Positions 7,734 to 15,870 of a DNA stretch of 64,000 bases are shown here, one piece after another. The notes under the pieces are model-generated. The model ran no database searches. It was not told where the DNA came from and was given only the letters and a program-made list of their open reading frames with translations. How positions within the stretch are numbered: the stretch's first letter is position 1; each line of letters opens with the position of its first letter. The stretch comes from Hyphomicrobiales bacterium (GTDB taxonomy: Bacteria > Pseudomonadota > Alphaproteobacteria > Rhizobiales > Rhizobiaceae), in NCBI GenBank assembly GCA_900468625.1, contig UBUL01000023.1:1-64000 (forward strand), written 5' to 3'. The position numbers and the translations under genes are program-made.

Positions 7734-8633
7734 TCACGCTGACAGATGAGCTTTGGCTGTTGCAGTGATCTCGCGTGTCAGCTCGGCAAGCCGGTCGGCG
7801 GCGAGGCGGCTCACCTGCCAATATAACGGAATGTCCAGCGGCGTGCCGGGGATCAGTTCAACCAAGCGCCCGCTTTCCAGATGCTCCCGTACAAGCTGAA
7901 TGGGATTCATGCCCCATCCCATGCCTGAGAGGCTGGCATCGACAAAGCCTTGAGTCGATGGCAGCCAATGGCTCGGATAGGCAAAATCCTCTCCGAAGGT
8001 CTGGCGTATCCACCGGCTTTGAAGCCTATCCTTCTGGTTAAAGGTCAGGGCCGGCGCATTCCGGATCGCTCCAGGGGTAACTCCCTCTGCGAAATATCTG
8101 GCAATGAAATCGGGGCTTGCAGTCGCATGATAGCGGAGCGCGCCGAGAGATGTGCGCCGGCATCCCTGGATCGGCTTTTCCAGGCTGGTGACGGCAGCGA
8201 TCACCCGGCCGCGCTGCAGCCATTCGGCCGTATGATCCTGGTCGTCGATGGCGACATTCAGCAGATAGGGATAGCGCCTGGCAAAACCCGATATGGCTTC
8301 CACGAACCAGGTCCCGAGACTATCGGCATTCGTGGCGATGTGAAGCGTGACCTTTTGCTTGGGTTCGCCCGGATCGACGAGGGCCGGCAGGCGCCCGAAC
8401 AGCTCGTCTTCGAGCATGCCGACATTCTCCATATGACGGCAGAGCCATTCGCCCTTCTCCGTGGCGGTGCAGGGATTGCCCCTCACGATCAGAACGATGC
8501 CCAAGCGTTCTTCGAGCTGCTTCACCCGCTGCGAGACGGCCGAAGGCGTGACGTTGAGAGTGGCCGCGGCCCTTTCGAAGCTGCCGGTCTGGACGACCAT
8601 GGAGACGGCACGGAGAGCGGAATAGTCGAGCAT
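7734..8633 (-). CDS. LysR-family regulator of lysine/arginine export (LysG/ArgP-like)
   Basis: A 299-residue LysR-type regulator. The N-terminal winged helix (about 1-60) contains GSFERAAATLNVTPSAVSQRVKQLEERLG, and a ligand-binding domain follows from about 90. The N-terminal sequence and the divergent LysE gene at 8733 identify it as the LysG/ArgP (IciA) type, which activates the exporter when basic amino acids accumulate. The shared intergenic region is 99 bases and contains LysR-type T-N11-A dyads. Confidence 0.9.
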   Translation of the reverse strand: MLDYSALRAVSMVVQTGSFERAAATLNVTPSAVSQRVKQLEERLGIVLIVRGNPCTATEKGEWLCRHMENVGMLEDELFGRLPALVDPGEPKQKVTLHIATNADSLGTWFVEAISGFARRYPYLLNVAIDDQDHTAEWLQRGRVIAAVTSLEKPIQGCRRTSLGALRYHATASPDFIARYFAEGVTPGAIRNAPALTFNQKDRLQSRWIRQTFGEDFAYPSHWLPSTQGFVDASLSGMGWGMNPIQLVREHLESGRLVELIPGTPLDIPLYWQVSRLAADRLAELTREITATAKAHLSA

Positions 8634-8646
8634 GGCTTAGTTTTTC

Positions 8647-8679
8647 TTAATCTGGATTAGCAACATTAATTAGCCTAAA
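8647..8679. promoter_or_regulatory. Candidate LysG/ArgP binding region between regulator and exporter
   Basis: TAATC-TG-GATTA (8648-8659) is a perfect short palindrome. It is followed by ATTAGCAACATTAAT, a T-N11-A dyad of the kind bound by LysR proteins. It lies between the two divergent start codons. Confidence 0.45.
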
Positions 8680-8732
8680 CCCACACGCGGCGATACGAAA
8701 ATGCTCATTCATTTCGGAGCCTTTCCCCAAAC

Positions 8733-9341
8733 ATGAATTTTTCGATTTACCTGACGGGCCTCACGATGGGGCTTAGCCTGATTGTCGCGATCGGCGCGCA
8801 AAACGCCTTCGTCCTGCGCCAGGGTCTTCGCAACGAACATGTGCTCGCCGTCTGCCTCTCCTGTGCTCTTTCCGATGCAGCGCTCATCGTGCTTGGGGTG
8901 ACGAGCTTTCGCCAAATCGCCGCCCTGCTACCCTGGCTCGATCCGGTCATGCGCTATGCGGGAGCGGCATTCCTCATCTGGTATGGAGCCAAGAGCCTCT
9001 ATTCCGCCTTCCGCTCCTCCGCGGTCCTGGCTGCTGGAGAAGTGAAATCAGCGAGCTTTCGGCAGACGCTTGCCATGTGCCTGGCGCTGACTTGGCTCAA
9101 CCCGCACGTCTATCTCGATACCGTCGTGCTGCTCGGCACGATTTCGACGCGGTTTCCCGGGCACGAGATCTCGTTTGCAACGGGTGCCATGACGGGCTCT
9201 TTCCTGTTCTTCTTTTCGCTCGGCTTCGGCGCGAGATGGCTGCGGCCGATCTTCGCCAAACCCTCGTCCTGGCGCATTCTGGAAACGCTCATCGCCTTTA
9301 CGATGTGGATGATCGCTACCAAACTGCTGAGCGGGATATGA
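8733..9341 (+). CDS. LysE/ArgO family basic amino acid exporter
   Basis: A 202-residue membrane protein with about six hydrophobic helices. The LysE signature GLSLIVAIGAQNAFVLRQGL occupies 14-33, and TWLNPHVYLDTVVLLG (about 118-133) is typical of ArgO/LysE. It exports lysine and/or arginine across the inner membrane. Its divergent neighbour is the matching LysG/ArgP regulator, so induction by the exported amino acid is expected from known family biology. Confidence 0.93.
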   Translation: MNFSIYLTGLTMGLSLIVAIGAQNAFVLRQGLRNEHVLAVCLSCALSDAALIVLGVTSFRQIAALLPWLDPVMRYAGAAFLIWYGAKSLYSAFRSSAVLAAGEVKSASFRQTLAMCLALTWLNPHVYLDTVVLLGTISTRFPGHEISFATGAMTGSFLFFFSLGFGARWLRPIFAKPSSWRILETLIAFTMWMIATKLLSGI

Positions 9342-9368
9342 CTAGCGCGGCATGGTCCATCGGCGGAA

Positions 9369-9809
9369 CTATCTCCGCTTGAAAGGCTCCATGCCCTTGC
9401 GCGCCAGCTCGTCGGCGCGCTCGTTTTCCGGGTGCCCTGCGTGCCCTTTCACCCAGTGCAGCGTTACCTTGTGCCTGTTATAGGCCTCATCCAGCGCCTG
9501 CCAGAGCTCGGCATTCTTCACCGGCTTCTTGTCCGCGGTCTTCCAGCCATTCTTCTTCCAGCCGAAAATCCACTTGGTGATGCCATCCTTGACATAGACG
9601 CTGTCGGTATAGAGATCGACCTCGCAGGGGCTCTTCAGGGCGCCAAGCGCCGAGATCGCCGCCATCAGTTCCATGCGGTTGTTGGTCGTCTCCGCTTCGC
9701 CGCCGGACAATTCCTTTTCAACCTCGCCATAGCGAAGCACGGCGCCCCAGCCGCCGGGACCGGGATTGCCCGAGCAGGCACCATCCGTAAAAATGTCGAC
9801 GTGCTTCAT
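9369..9809 (-). CDS. rnhA: Ribonuclease HI
   Basis: A 146-residue RNase HI that degrades the RNA strand of RNA-DNA hybrids. The catalytic acids are visible at D9, E47, D69 and D133, with the HAGHPENERAD motif near 123-133. Its start codon overlaps the thrB stop by four bases, so it is co-translated with thrB. Confidence 0.97.
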   Translation of the reverse strand: MKHVDIFTDGACSGNPGPGGWGAVLRYGEVEKELSGGEAETTNNRMELMAAISALGALKSPCEVDLYTDSVYVKDGITKWIFGWKKNGWKTADKKPVKNAELWQALDEAYNRHKVTLHWVKGHAGHPENERADELARKGMEPFKRR

Positions 9810-10771
9810 GCCTTCAGCCCGTATTCGGCTGCAGATGCGATCTGACGATGGAAGCGCAGCTTACGCAGATATTCGATCGGGTCCTTCTTGGTGACCATCG
9901 CACCGGCCGGCGTCGTCAGCCAATCGTAGAGCCGCGTCAGAAAGAAGCGCAGCGCCGAGCCGCGCGCAAGCGTCGGCAATGCGGCGATTTCGGCTGCATT
10001 CAGCGGTCGCACGCTCTGATAGCCCTCGAGCAGCGCCATGCCCTTGGTGATGTTGTAGGCATGATCCTTCTCGAAGCACCAGGCGTTGAGGCAGATCGAA
10101 ACATCGTAGGCGAGCTGGTCGTTACAGGCGAAATAAAAATCGATCAGGCCGGAGAGCCTGTCGCCGAGGAAGAAGACATTGTCCGGGAAGAGATCGGCAT
10201 GGATGACGCCCTCGGGCAGATCCTTCGGCCAATGCTTAGCGAGGAGATCGAGCTCGCCGCGGATTTCGTCCTGCAGACCGGCCTCAACCTCGTCAGCGCG
10301 TGCCTCGGATTTTTCCCAAAGCGTCTGCCAGCCCTCGAGCGACAAGGCGTTTGGGCGGCGGATGGCAAAGCCCTCACCGGCGATGTGCATGGCCGCCAGC
10401 GCCTTGCCGACTTCGCGGCAATGATGCGCCTCAGGCTTGCGCAGCCACATGCCTTCGAGAAAAGAGATCAAGGCGGCAGGGCGGCCGGAGAGATGGCCGA
10501 GCAAGGCACCGTCTCGGCGCGGCAAGGGCAGCGGGCAGGACAGACCGCGGCTTGCTAAGTGCTGCATCAACCCCAGAAAGAACGGCAGGTCGCCTTTGTC
10601 GACACGCTTTTCATAGAGCGTCAGGATCAGCGGATCGCGGCTCGTATGCAGCAGGAAGTTTGAATTCTCGACACCTTCGGCAATGCCCTTATAGGAGAGC
10701 AGCTCGCCGACATCGTATTCGGTCAGAAACCACTTCAAATCGTCTTCGGTGATATCGGTATAAACAGCCAC
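9806..10771 (-). CDS. thrB: Homoserine kinase (aminoglycoside-phosphotransferase fold)
   Basis: A 321-residue kinase of the APH-like homoserine kinase type, not the GHMP type of enteric bacteria. The catalytic loop HADLFPDN lies at 191-198 and the metal-binding LIDFYF aspartate at D211. It phosphorylates homoserine in threonine synthesis. It overlaps rnhA by four bases and follows ispH after a 193-base gap occupied by a repeat. The order ispH-thrB-rnhA is common in rhizobia. Confidence 0.95.
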   Translation of the reverse strand: MAVYTDITEDDLKWFLTEYDVGELLSYKGIAEGVENSNFLLHTSRDPLILTLYEKRVDKGDLPFFLGLMQHLASRGLSCPLPLPRRDGALLGHLSGRPAALISFLEGMWLRKPEAHHCREVGKALAAMHIAGEGFAIRRPNALSLEGWQTLWEKSEARADEVEAGLQDEIRGELDLLAKHWPKDLPEGVIHADLFPDNVFFLGDRLSGLIDFYFACNDQLAYDVSICLNAWCFEKDHAYNITKGMALLEGYQSVRPLNAAEIAALPTLARGSALRFFLTRLYDWLTTPAGAMVTKKDPIEYLRKLRFHRQIASAAEYGLKA

Positions 10772-10799
10772 GAATTATTCCCTTGATACATGCATGCCA

Positions 10800-10964
10800 C
10801 CGTAGCCAGCCGCCCCCGTGGTTCGAGACGGCCCTTTGGGCCTCCTCACCATGAGGGCTGACCTCCTTGGCATCTGCGGCGAAACTCGCTCCACCTCATC
10901 CTGAGGTGCTTTGCCGATGCAGCGTCAGCGCAAGCGGCAAGGCCTCGAAGGAAGAGCGGCCCTG
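10800..10964. repeat. Rhizobial mosaic repeat between thrB and ispH
   Basis: The gap contains gtggttcgagacggccctttgggcctcctcaccatgagg in pieces, the dyad CCTCATCCTGAGG (10889-10901 region) and a tail of cctcgaaggaag. This is the widely repeated palindromic element I associate with rhizobial and Bradyrhizobium intergenic DNA. No gene is seen. Confidence 0.6.
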
Positions 10965-11972
10965 TCATTCTCCGTTGACGAAAGCCATGTCCGCCGTCGT
11001 CAGCTCTATACTGCGAAGCTCACGATTGACGAGGAAATTCTCGGTTTCCTTCACAGTTTCAGCGAGTTCCACCACGGCATTATAGCGGGCGCGGAAGGCT
11101 TCGATGATCTCATTGACGATGACTTCCGGCGCAGACGCACCAGCCGAGAGGCCGACCGTTTTGATATCGCCGACATTGTCCCAGTCGATCTCGGCCGCGC
11201 GCTGGACGAGGACGGATTTCTTCGCCCCTGCCCTCAGCGCCACTTCGACGAGGCGTTTGGAATTGGAGGAATTCGGTGCGCCGACGACGATGAAGAGATC
11301 GCAGCCCGGGGCCGCCTCCTTCACCACTTCCTGGCGATTGGTCGTGGCATAACAGATCGAATCCGCAGCCGGCGCCGTGAGGTTCGGGAAGCGCTCCTGC
11401 AACCGCGCGATCACGCCGGCGGTATCATCGACCGAGAGCGTGGTCTGCGTGACGAAGCCGAGATTGTCGGGATCATCAGGCTCATAGACGTCGGCATCCT
11501 CTACCGTCTCGATCAGCGACACCGCGCCCTCAGGCAGCTGGCCCATGGTGCCGATCACTTCCGGATGGCCGGCATGACCGATCAGGATGACATGGCGACC
11601 GAGGCGATTGTGACGCATGGCCTGCTTGTGCACCTTGGAAACCAGAGGACAGGTAGCATCGAGATAGAAGAGGTTGCGCGCATCGGCATCGGCCGGCACG
11701 GATTTCGGCACGCCATGGGCCGAGAAGACGACGGGCTGGGCACGATGTTCGGCCGGGATTTCATCCAGCTCCTCGACAAAGATGGCACCCTTGGCCTCGA
11801 GCCCTTCGACGACGTAGCGATTGTGCACGATCTCGTGGCGGACATAAACCGGTGCGCCATAGGCCTTCAATGCCAGAACGACGATCTGTATGGCGCGGTC
11901 GACGCCGGCGCAGAAGCCGCGCGGCCCGCAAAGCCGGATGGTCAGGTCAGGTTTGGAAACGGCTATGTTCAT
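10965..11972 (-). CDS. ispH: 4-hydroxy-3-methylbut-2-enyl diphosphate reductase
   Basis: A 336-residue iron-sulfur enzyme that performs the last step of the MEP isoprenoid pathway, giving IPP and DMAPP. The three cluster cysteines are in GFCAGV (C21), ATCPLV and SICYATTNRQ, and the NSSNSKRL substrate loop is present. The start at 11972 was chosen because family members begin just before KPDLTIRLCGPRG and GGAAGAG lies upstream; the frame stays open for 38 more codons. The window also holds dxs, the pathway's first enzyme, at 39.5 kb. Confidence 0.96.
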   Translation of the reverse strand: MNIAVSKPDLTIRLCGPRGFCAGVDRAIQIVVLALKAYGAPVYVRHEIVHNRYVVEGLEAKGAIFVEELDEIPAEHRAQPVVFSAHGVPKSVPADADARNLFYLDATCPLVSKVHKQAMRHNRLGRHVILIGHAGHPEVIGTMGQLPEGAVSLIETVEDADVYEPDDPDNLGFVTQTTLSVDDTAGVIARLQERFPNLTAPAADSICYATTNRQEVVKEAAPGCDLFIVVGAPNSSNSKRLVEVALRAGAKKSVLVQRAAEIDWDNVGDIKTVGLSAGASAPEVIVNEIIEAFRARYNAVVELAETVKETENFLVNRELRSIELTTADMAFVNGE

Positions 11973-12043
11973 ATCTCTTCCGAAATGCGCGACGGTGGCT
12001 GAGCCATAGATGGGGATGCCCAGCCGCCTGCTCCATTCAGTCC

Positions 12044-12088
12044 GCATGATCTTATCCAAAAACCGCTGCGCACTTTTTGGGATCATGC
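12044..12088. repeat. Family A palindromic intergenic repeat, copy 2
   Basis: Arms GCATGATC and GATCATGC enclose the core aaaaaccgctgcgcacttttt shared with the copies at 69, 29733, 36464 and 50812. It lies between SURF1 and ispH. Confidence 0.65.
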
Positions 12089-12134
12089 TCTAGCGGAATA
12101 TTCCATCGAAATGAAGCTATTCTATTGCATGTCC

Positions 12135-12920
12135 CTATTGTGAGGGCGCATCCGGATGGCGCTTGCGCCACCAGGAGATTGCAACGATGGCAGCCAGCGC
12201 CACCGCCAGCCCATACCACGTCACGGCATATTGCAGGTGATTGTTCGGCAGATCGATGATAGTAACACCGCCGATCGGCAGGCCCTGCGGGTTCGGTGTC
12301 TTGTCGGCATCGATGAAAAAGGGCAGCATCTTGTCCTTCGGCAGGCCGACGCTCTCCGCCATGACGTCCAGATCCTTCCAGAAGAAGATATTCCTGGCGA
12401 GATCATTATCCGGCATGCCGTCCGGCCGCTCGGCAAGTTTGGCGCGGGCAAGACCGGTAACGGTCTGTTCGCCGGTCAGCTGGCCCTGCCTGCGCTTTTC
12501 GGGGTCCTTGGCCTCGGTGGGGACGAAGCCTCTGTTGACAAAGATGTAGCGGCCGTCATTGAGCTGCAGCGGCGTGTAGACATGATAGCCGGGATCGCCG
12601 TCATAGGTGGCGAGGAAGTGCCGCTCCTTATCATTGAGGTAATGGCCTGTCGCCGTCACCACGCGATATTCGATGTCGCCGCCGGAAGCGGCCATCGTCT
12701 CGATCGTCGACAACGGAACGGCGGGTGCGTCCTTGCGGGCGGCGATGTCGGCCAGCAGGCCTTCCTTCCACTGCAGCCTCTCGACCTGCCATGTACCAAG
12801 GCCGAGCAGAATGACGAACGCAACGAGCAGCAGCAATGCCTTGCCGATCTGCCACAAGGGATTGGCGCGGCGCACAGGCACTGCGGACTCAATCACGATG
12901 GACGCGTCCTTCGGCTGCAT
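12135..12920 (-). CDS. SURF1 family cytochrome oxidase assembly protein
   Basis: A 261-residue protein with the SURF1 layout: a transmembrane helix near 27-44 followed by GTWQVERLQWK, a large periplasmic domain containing GYHVYTPL and FVNRGFVP, and a second helix near 232-250 followed by WRKRH. SURF1 (Shy1) helps insert heme a into subunit I of cytochrome c oxidase. It lies downstream of the cta cluster on the same strand and overlaps the end of the DUF983 gene by 32 bases. Confidence 0.93.
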   Translation of the reverse strand: MQPKDASIVIESAVPVRRANPLWQIGKALLLLVAFVILLGLGTWQVERLQWKEGLLADIAARKDAPAVPLSTIETMAASGGDIEYRVVTATGHYLNDKERHFLATYDGDPGYHVYTPLQLNDGRYIFVNRGFVPTEAKDPEKRRQGQLTGEQTVTGLARAKLAERPDGMPDNDLARNIFFWKDLDVMAESVGLPKDKMLPFFIDADKTPNPQGLPIGGVTIIDLPNNHLQYAVTWYGLAVALAAIVAISWWRKRHPDAPSQ

Positions 12921-13332
12921 TGTTGCGATATTGCAGGGCGATCAGAATGCCCTTGCACCAGCGCAGGGACAGAAGCGACAGAACAATCGTCAACGGCGCG
13001 AACAGCACGATATAGACCCAGATCGGCGGCGCATAATTGATCTGCATCCACAGGACCGAGCCGATGACGATGAAACCGACGATCAGGATGACGAAGACCG
13101 CGGGACCATCGCCTGCATCGACGAAGGCGTAATCGAGATTGCAGGCGGTGCAACGCGGTTTCAGCGACAATAATCCATCGAAGAGCTTGCCTTGGCCGCA
13201 CCGCGGGCAACATCCCTGTATACCGACCTTGAACGGATCGACCGGCGCAAAGAGAGCGCTGTCGCTATGGGATGCTTCGTCCGGCGTCTTGTCCTGCTCT
13301 GAGTTCAAAGTTCTATCTCGATCAGCCTGCAA
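12889..13332 (-). CDS. DUF983 zinc-ribbon membrane protein of the cox cluster
   Basis: A protein of about 147 residues with two CxxC pairs (GCCPRCGQGKLF and CTACNLDY, near 41-68) and two following transmembrane helices. DUF983 proteins are regularly encoded beside ctaE and SURF1 in alphaproteobacteria, so a role in oxidase assembly is inferred from context. The start is uncertain: the frame begins with TTG at 13332 without a clear ribosome site, and another TTG at 13308 follows a weak GAGAT. Confidence 0.85.
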   Translation of the reverse strand: MQADRDRTLNSEQDKTPDEASHSDSALFAPVDPFKVGIQGCCPRCGQGKLFDGLLSLKPRCTACNLDYAFVDAGDGPAVFVILIVGFIVIGSVLWMQINYAPPIWVYIVLFAPLTIVLSLLSLRWCKGILIALQYRNNAAEGRVHRD

Positions 13333-13459
13333 TTACGGACGATCGTATGAATCTCGCCCCCTAATCACTATAACTAGCCGCGATGGGCGCATCCGTCCAA
13401 TCGAAAAGCTCTCAAGGCCTCCTCATCAGCCTGAAAAACATGCAAAAGGGATTGAATTC

Positions 13460-14110
13460 ATGCCATTCAGCGAAGGCAGGCCGATCGGCCAGATCATCAT
13501 TCTCAACGGTGCGCCGCGATCGGGGAAAAGCAGCATCGTCGATGCGATTCAGGCTGATTTCGAGGGCGTATGGGTCAATCTTGGCGTCGACGCTTATGTG
13601 CGGCACATCACGCCCGCCCGCTACCGTCCGGGCATCGGCTTGCGGCCGGGCGGCGAGCGATCCGATCTCGAGCCGCTGGTTCCGCGCTTTTATGCCGCAC
13701 TCTATGCCTCGATTGCCGCACATAGCCGCCTGGGGTTGAACGTCGTCGCCGAGTTCGGCCATCACGACGCCTATTCGCAACCGCTCGGCATCCTTGCCGA
13801 TTGCGCCCGGCTGGTTGCGGGGCTGCCCGTCCTGTTCGTCGGCGTGCGCTGCCCCCTCGAGGTCGTGATGCAGCGGCGGCTGACGGAGGGGCCGGAAAGA
13901 CAGGGCACTTACGTGAAGGTTGAGGCAGGCATGCCCGTTCCGGCGCCGGTCATTGCATGGCAGGAGCAGGTGCATCGGCTCGGTATCTACGATCTGGAAG
14001 TCGACACATCGGTGAAGAGTCCCGAGACCTGCGCTGAGGAAATCCGGCAATTGCTCGCCGGCGGCCTGCCCCATCCGACTGCGTTCGAAAGGATTGCCTC
14101 GAGAGATTGA
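13460..14110 (+). CDS. Chloramphenicol phosphotransferase-like P-loop kinase
   Basis: A 216-residue P-loop protein with Walker A GAPRSGKS at 17-24, preceded by the IIILNG strand. It resembles the CPT family (chloramphenicol 3-O phosphotransferase-like kinases), with VVAEFGHHDAYSQPLGILADC in the middle and VLFVGVRCPLEVVMQRR near 130. The true substrate is unknown, and many members are not resistance enzymes. The start at 13460 has AAGGG upstream. It lies on the strand opposite to the oxidase and ispH genes and separates ctaE from DUF983-SURF1, which are usually contiguous. A terminator follows its stop. Confidence 0.8.
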   Translation: MPFSEGRPIGQIIILNGAPRSGKSSIVDAIQADFEGVWVNLGVDAYVRHITPARYRPGIGLRPGGERSDLEPLVPRFYAALYASIAAHSRLGLNVVAEFGHHDAYSQPLGILADCARLVAGLPVLFVGVRCPLEVVMQRRLTEGPERQGTYVKVEAGMPVPAPVIAWQEQVHRLGIYDLEVDTSVKSPETCAEEIRQLLAGGLPHPTAFERIASRD

Positions 14111-14117
14111 GAACGCA

Positions 14118-14144
14118 AAAGGCGGACGCCGAGCGCCCGCCTTT
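14118..14144. terminator. Bidirectional intrinsic terminator between the CPT-like kinase and ctaE
   Basis: Arms AAAGGCGG and CCGCCTTT close an inner GC-rich stem. On the minus strand, downstream of ctaE, the hairpin runs into a T-run (CCTTTTGCG). On the plus strand it ends in CTTTGCTTTC. It separates the cta operon from the DUF983-SURF1 segment. Confidence 0.75.
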
Positions 14145-14166
14145 GCTTTCTAAAGATCGATCCCGA

Positions 14167-15045
14167 TCAGCCGGCCGCGAGCGGCGCGCCCCAGCTGCCC
14201 CAGATGTAGATGCAGAAGAACAGGAACAGCCAGACGACGTCGACGAAGTGCCAGTACCAGGCGGCTGCTTCAAAGCCGAAATGCTGCTTCGGCGTGAAAT
14301 CGCCGCGGATGGCGCGGACCAAGCAGACCAGCAGGAAGATCGTGCCGATCAGAACGTGGAAACCGTGGAAGCCGGTCGCCATGAAGAAGGTCGCACCATA
14401 GATTGAGTTTTTGAACGCGAATGGAGCGTGCGCATATTCATAGGCCTGGACGCAGGAGAATAGCGCGCCGAGCAGCACGGTCAGCGTCAGGCCCTGGATC
14501 AGCCCCTTGCGGTCGCCATGCAGAAGCGCATGGTGCGCCCAGGTGACAGTCGTGCCCGACAGCAGCAGGATGATGGTGTTGTAGATCGGCAGGTGCCAGG
14601 GGTCGAGGACCTCAAGGCCCTTCGGCGGGAACTGGCCGCCAAGAAAGGCCGTGCGCGATGCCTGGATCGCCTCGCTCGGGAACAGGCTGACATCGAAATA
14701 GGCCCAGAACCAGGCGACGAAGAACATCACCTCGGAGGCGATGAACATGATCATGCCGTAGCGCAGATGCAGCGAGACGACGCGGGTGTGCGCGCCCTCA
14801 TGCGCTTCCTTGATCGTGTCTGCCCACCAGCCGTACATGACGTAGAGGATCACGGCCAAGCCGATGAAAAACAGCCAGGGCTGGGCGAAATTGATCCCGA
14901 ACAGATGCACCGCCCCGCCGTTCAGGTAGCGCATGAAGCAGACACCGCCGAAGGTGATCACGAAGGCCCCGATGGCCGCGATGATCGGCCAGGGGCTGGG
15001 ATCGATAATGTGATAGTCGTGTTTTCTCTGATGCACTTCGGCCAT
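14167..15045 (-). CDS. ctaE: Cytochrome c oxidase subunit III
   Basis: A 292-residue, seven-helix subunit III of the aa3-type oxidase. It opens with HDYHIIDPSPWP and contains SEVMFFVAWFWAYF (near 98-111), GFHGFHVLIG and the C-terminal WYWHFVDVVWLFLFFCIY. Subunit III stabilises the core and its oxygen and proton supply. The start at 15045 matches family N-termini and has GGGGAT upstream. It is the last gene of the uninterrupted cta run and is followed by a strong terminator. Confidence 0.96.
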   Translation of the reverse strand: MAEVHQRKHDYHIIDPSPWPIIAAIGAFVITFGGVCFMRYLNGGAVHLFGINFAQPWLFFIGLAVILYVMYGWWADTIKEAHEGAHTRVVSLHLRYGMIMFIASEVMFFVAWFWAYFDVSLFPSEAIQASRTAFLGGQFPPKGLEVLDPWHLPIYNTIILLLSGTTVTWAHHALLHGDRKGLIQGLTLTVLLGALFSCVQAYEYAHAPFAFKNSIYGATFFMATGFHGFHVLIGTIFLLVCLVRAIRGDFTPKQHFGFEAAAWYWHFVDVVWLFLFFCIYIWGSWGAPLAAG

Positions 15046-15108
15046 ATCAGCAATCCCCGAATAACTTTTTCCCATATTGCTTCCGGTCGAACCGAAAAGC
15101 AGTCTCCA

Positions 15109-15720
15109 TCAAAGTTTCTTTTCCACCGGCTTCGCAGCGCCGTCATTCGATGCCACGGGCTTTGCGCCTTCCCGCGGGTAGTAGGTGTAAGACAATGTCA
15201 GCGCGTTGATCGTCTTGGTTTCCACGGCCTTGGTGATCTCGGGATCGACGTAGAAAACCACCGACATCTCGCGCTTTTCCCCTGGCGCGAGATCCGTCTC
15301 ATTGAAGCAGAAGCACTGGACCTTGTTGAAATAGACCCCCGCTTCCAGCGGCGTGACGTTGAAGATCGCCTGGCCGCGCTCCGCCTTGTCCGACTTGTTT
15401 TCGATCTGGAACTTGACCTCGACCGTCTCGCCGACCTTCGGGCTCACCGATCTCTGCAGCGGCTTGAAATCCCATGGTAGGCCCGGCGCGACATTGGCGT
15501 CGAAGGACACCTGGATTTTCTTGTCGAGGATGACGTTGGAAACCTGCTCGACGCGCTGCGTCGTGCCGTTATAGCCTGTCACCTGGCAGAACATGCGATA
15601 AAGCGGCACGGCAGCCGCGCACATGGCGGTCATGCCGATGACGAAGCTCAGGCACATGGCAACGACCAGCCCGTTGTTACGGCGGCCGCCTCTCGTGCTC
15701 TTTGTGACCTCCCTCTCCAT
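15109..15720 (-). CDS. ctaG: Cytochrome c oxidase assembly protein CtaG/Cox11
   Basis: A 203-residue copper chaperone that delivers copper to CuB of subunit I. One N-terminal membrane helix (about 17-40) anchors a periplasmic beta-sandwich. The conserved first cysteine is in YRMFCQVTGYNG, and the copper-binding CFCF motif follows in FNKVQCFCFNE. The ATG at 15720 was preferred over the GTG at 15723 because AGGAGG lies four bases upstream. It follows the 46-residue coxF gene. Confidence 0.95.
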   Translation of the reverse strand: MEREVTKSTRGGRRNNGLVVAMCLSFVIGMTAMCAAAVPLYRMFCQVTGYNGTTQRVEQVSNVILDKKIQVSFDANVAPGLPWDFKPLQRSVSPKVGETVEVKFQIENKSDKAERGQAIFNVTPLEAGVYFNKVQCFCFNETDLAPGEKREMSVVFYVDPEITKAVETKTINALTLSYTYYPREGAKPVASNDGAAKPVEKKL

Positions 15721-15729
15721 CACGCCTCC

Positions 15730-15870
15730 TCAAACGTGTCCGGAACCGACCTTGATGATGGTGATCGCATAAAACACGATCACCAGACCGGCTAATACCA
15801 GGCCGAGCGCGATGTTGCGCCCTCGCCGCGATTTCTTCTGCGCTTCCGTCAGCTTGACGAGTTCGATCAT
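15730..15870 (-). CDS. Small CoxF-like single-helix protein of the oxidase operon (46 aa)
   Basis: This short gene encodes 46 residues: a charged N-terminus (MIELVKLTEAQKKSRRGRN) and one hydrophobic helix (about 20-40) ending in KVGSGHV. Its ATG overlaps the ctaB stop in ATGA, and ctaG begins nine bases after its stop, so it is a real member of the operon. Similar small genes occur at this place in rhizobial oxidase clusters and are called CoxF. A role in oxidase assembly or stability is inferred. Confidence 0.85.
   Translation of the reverse strand: MIELVKLTEAQKKSRRGRNIALGLVLAGLVIVFYAITIIKVGSGHV

Noticed and set aside
13460..14110. Antibiotic-resistance determinant (chloramphenicol phosphotransferase)
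   Set aside because: The family resemblance is limited mainly to the P-loop and general layout. Most chromosomal relatives have unknown substrates, so resistance is not claimed.
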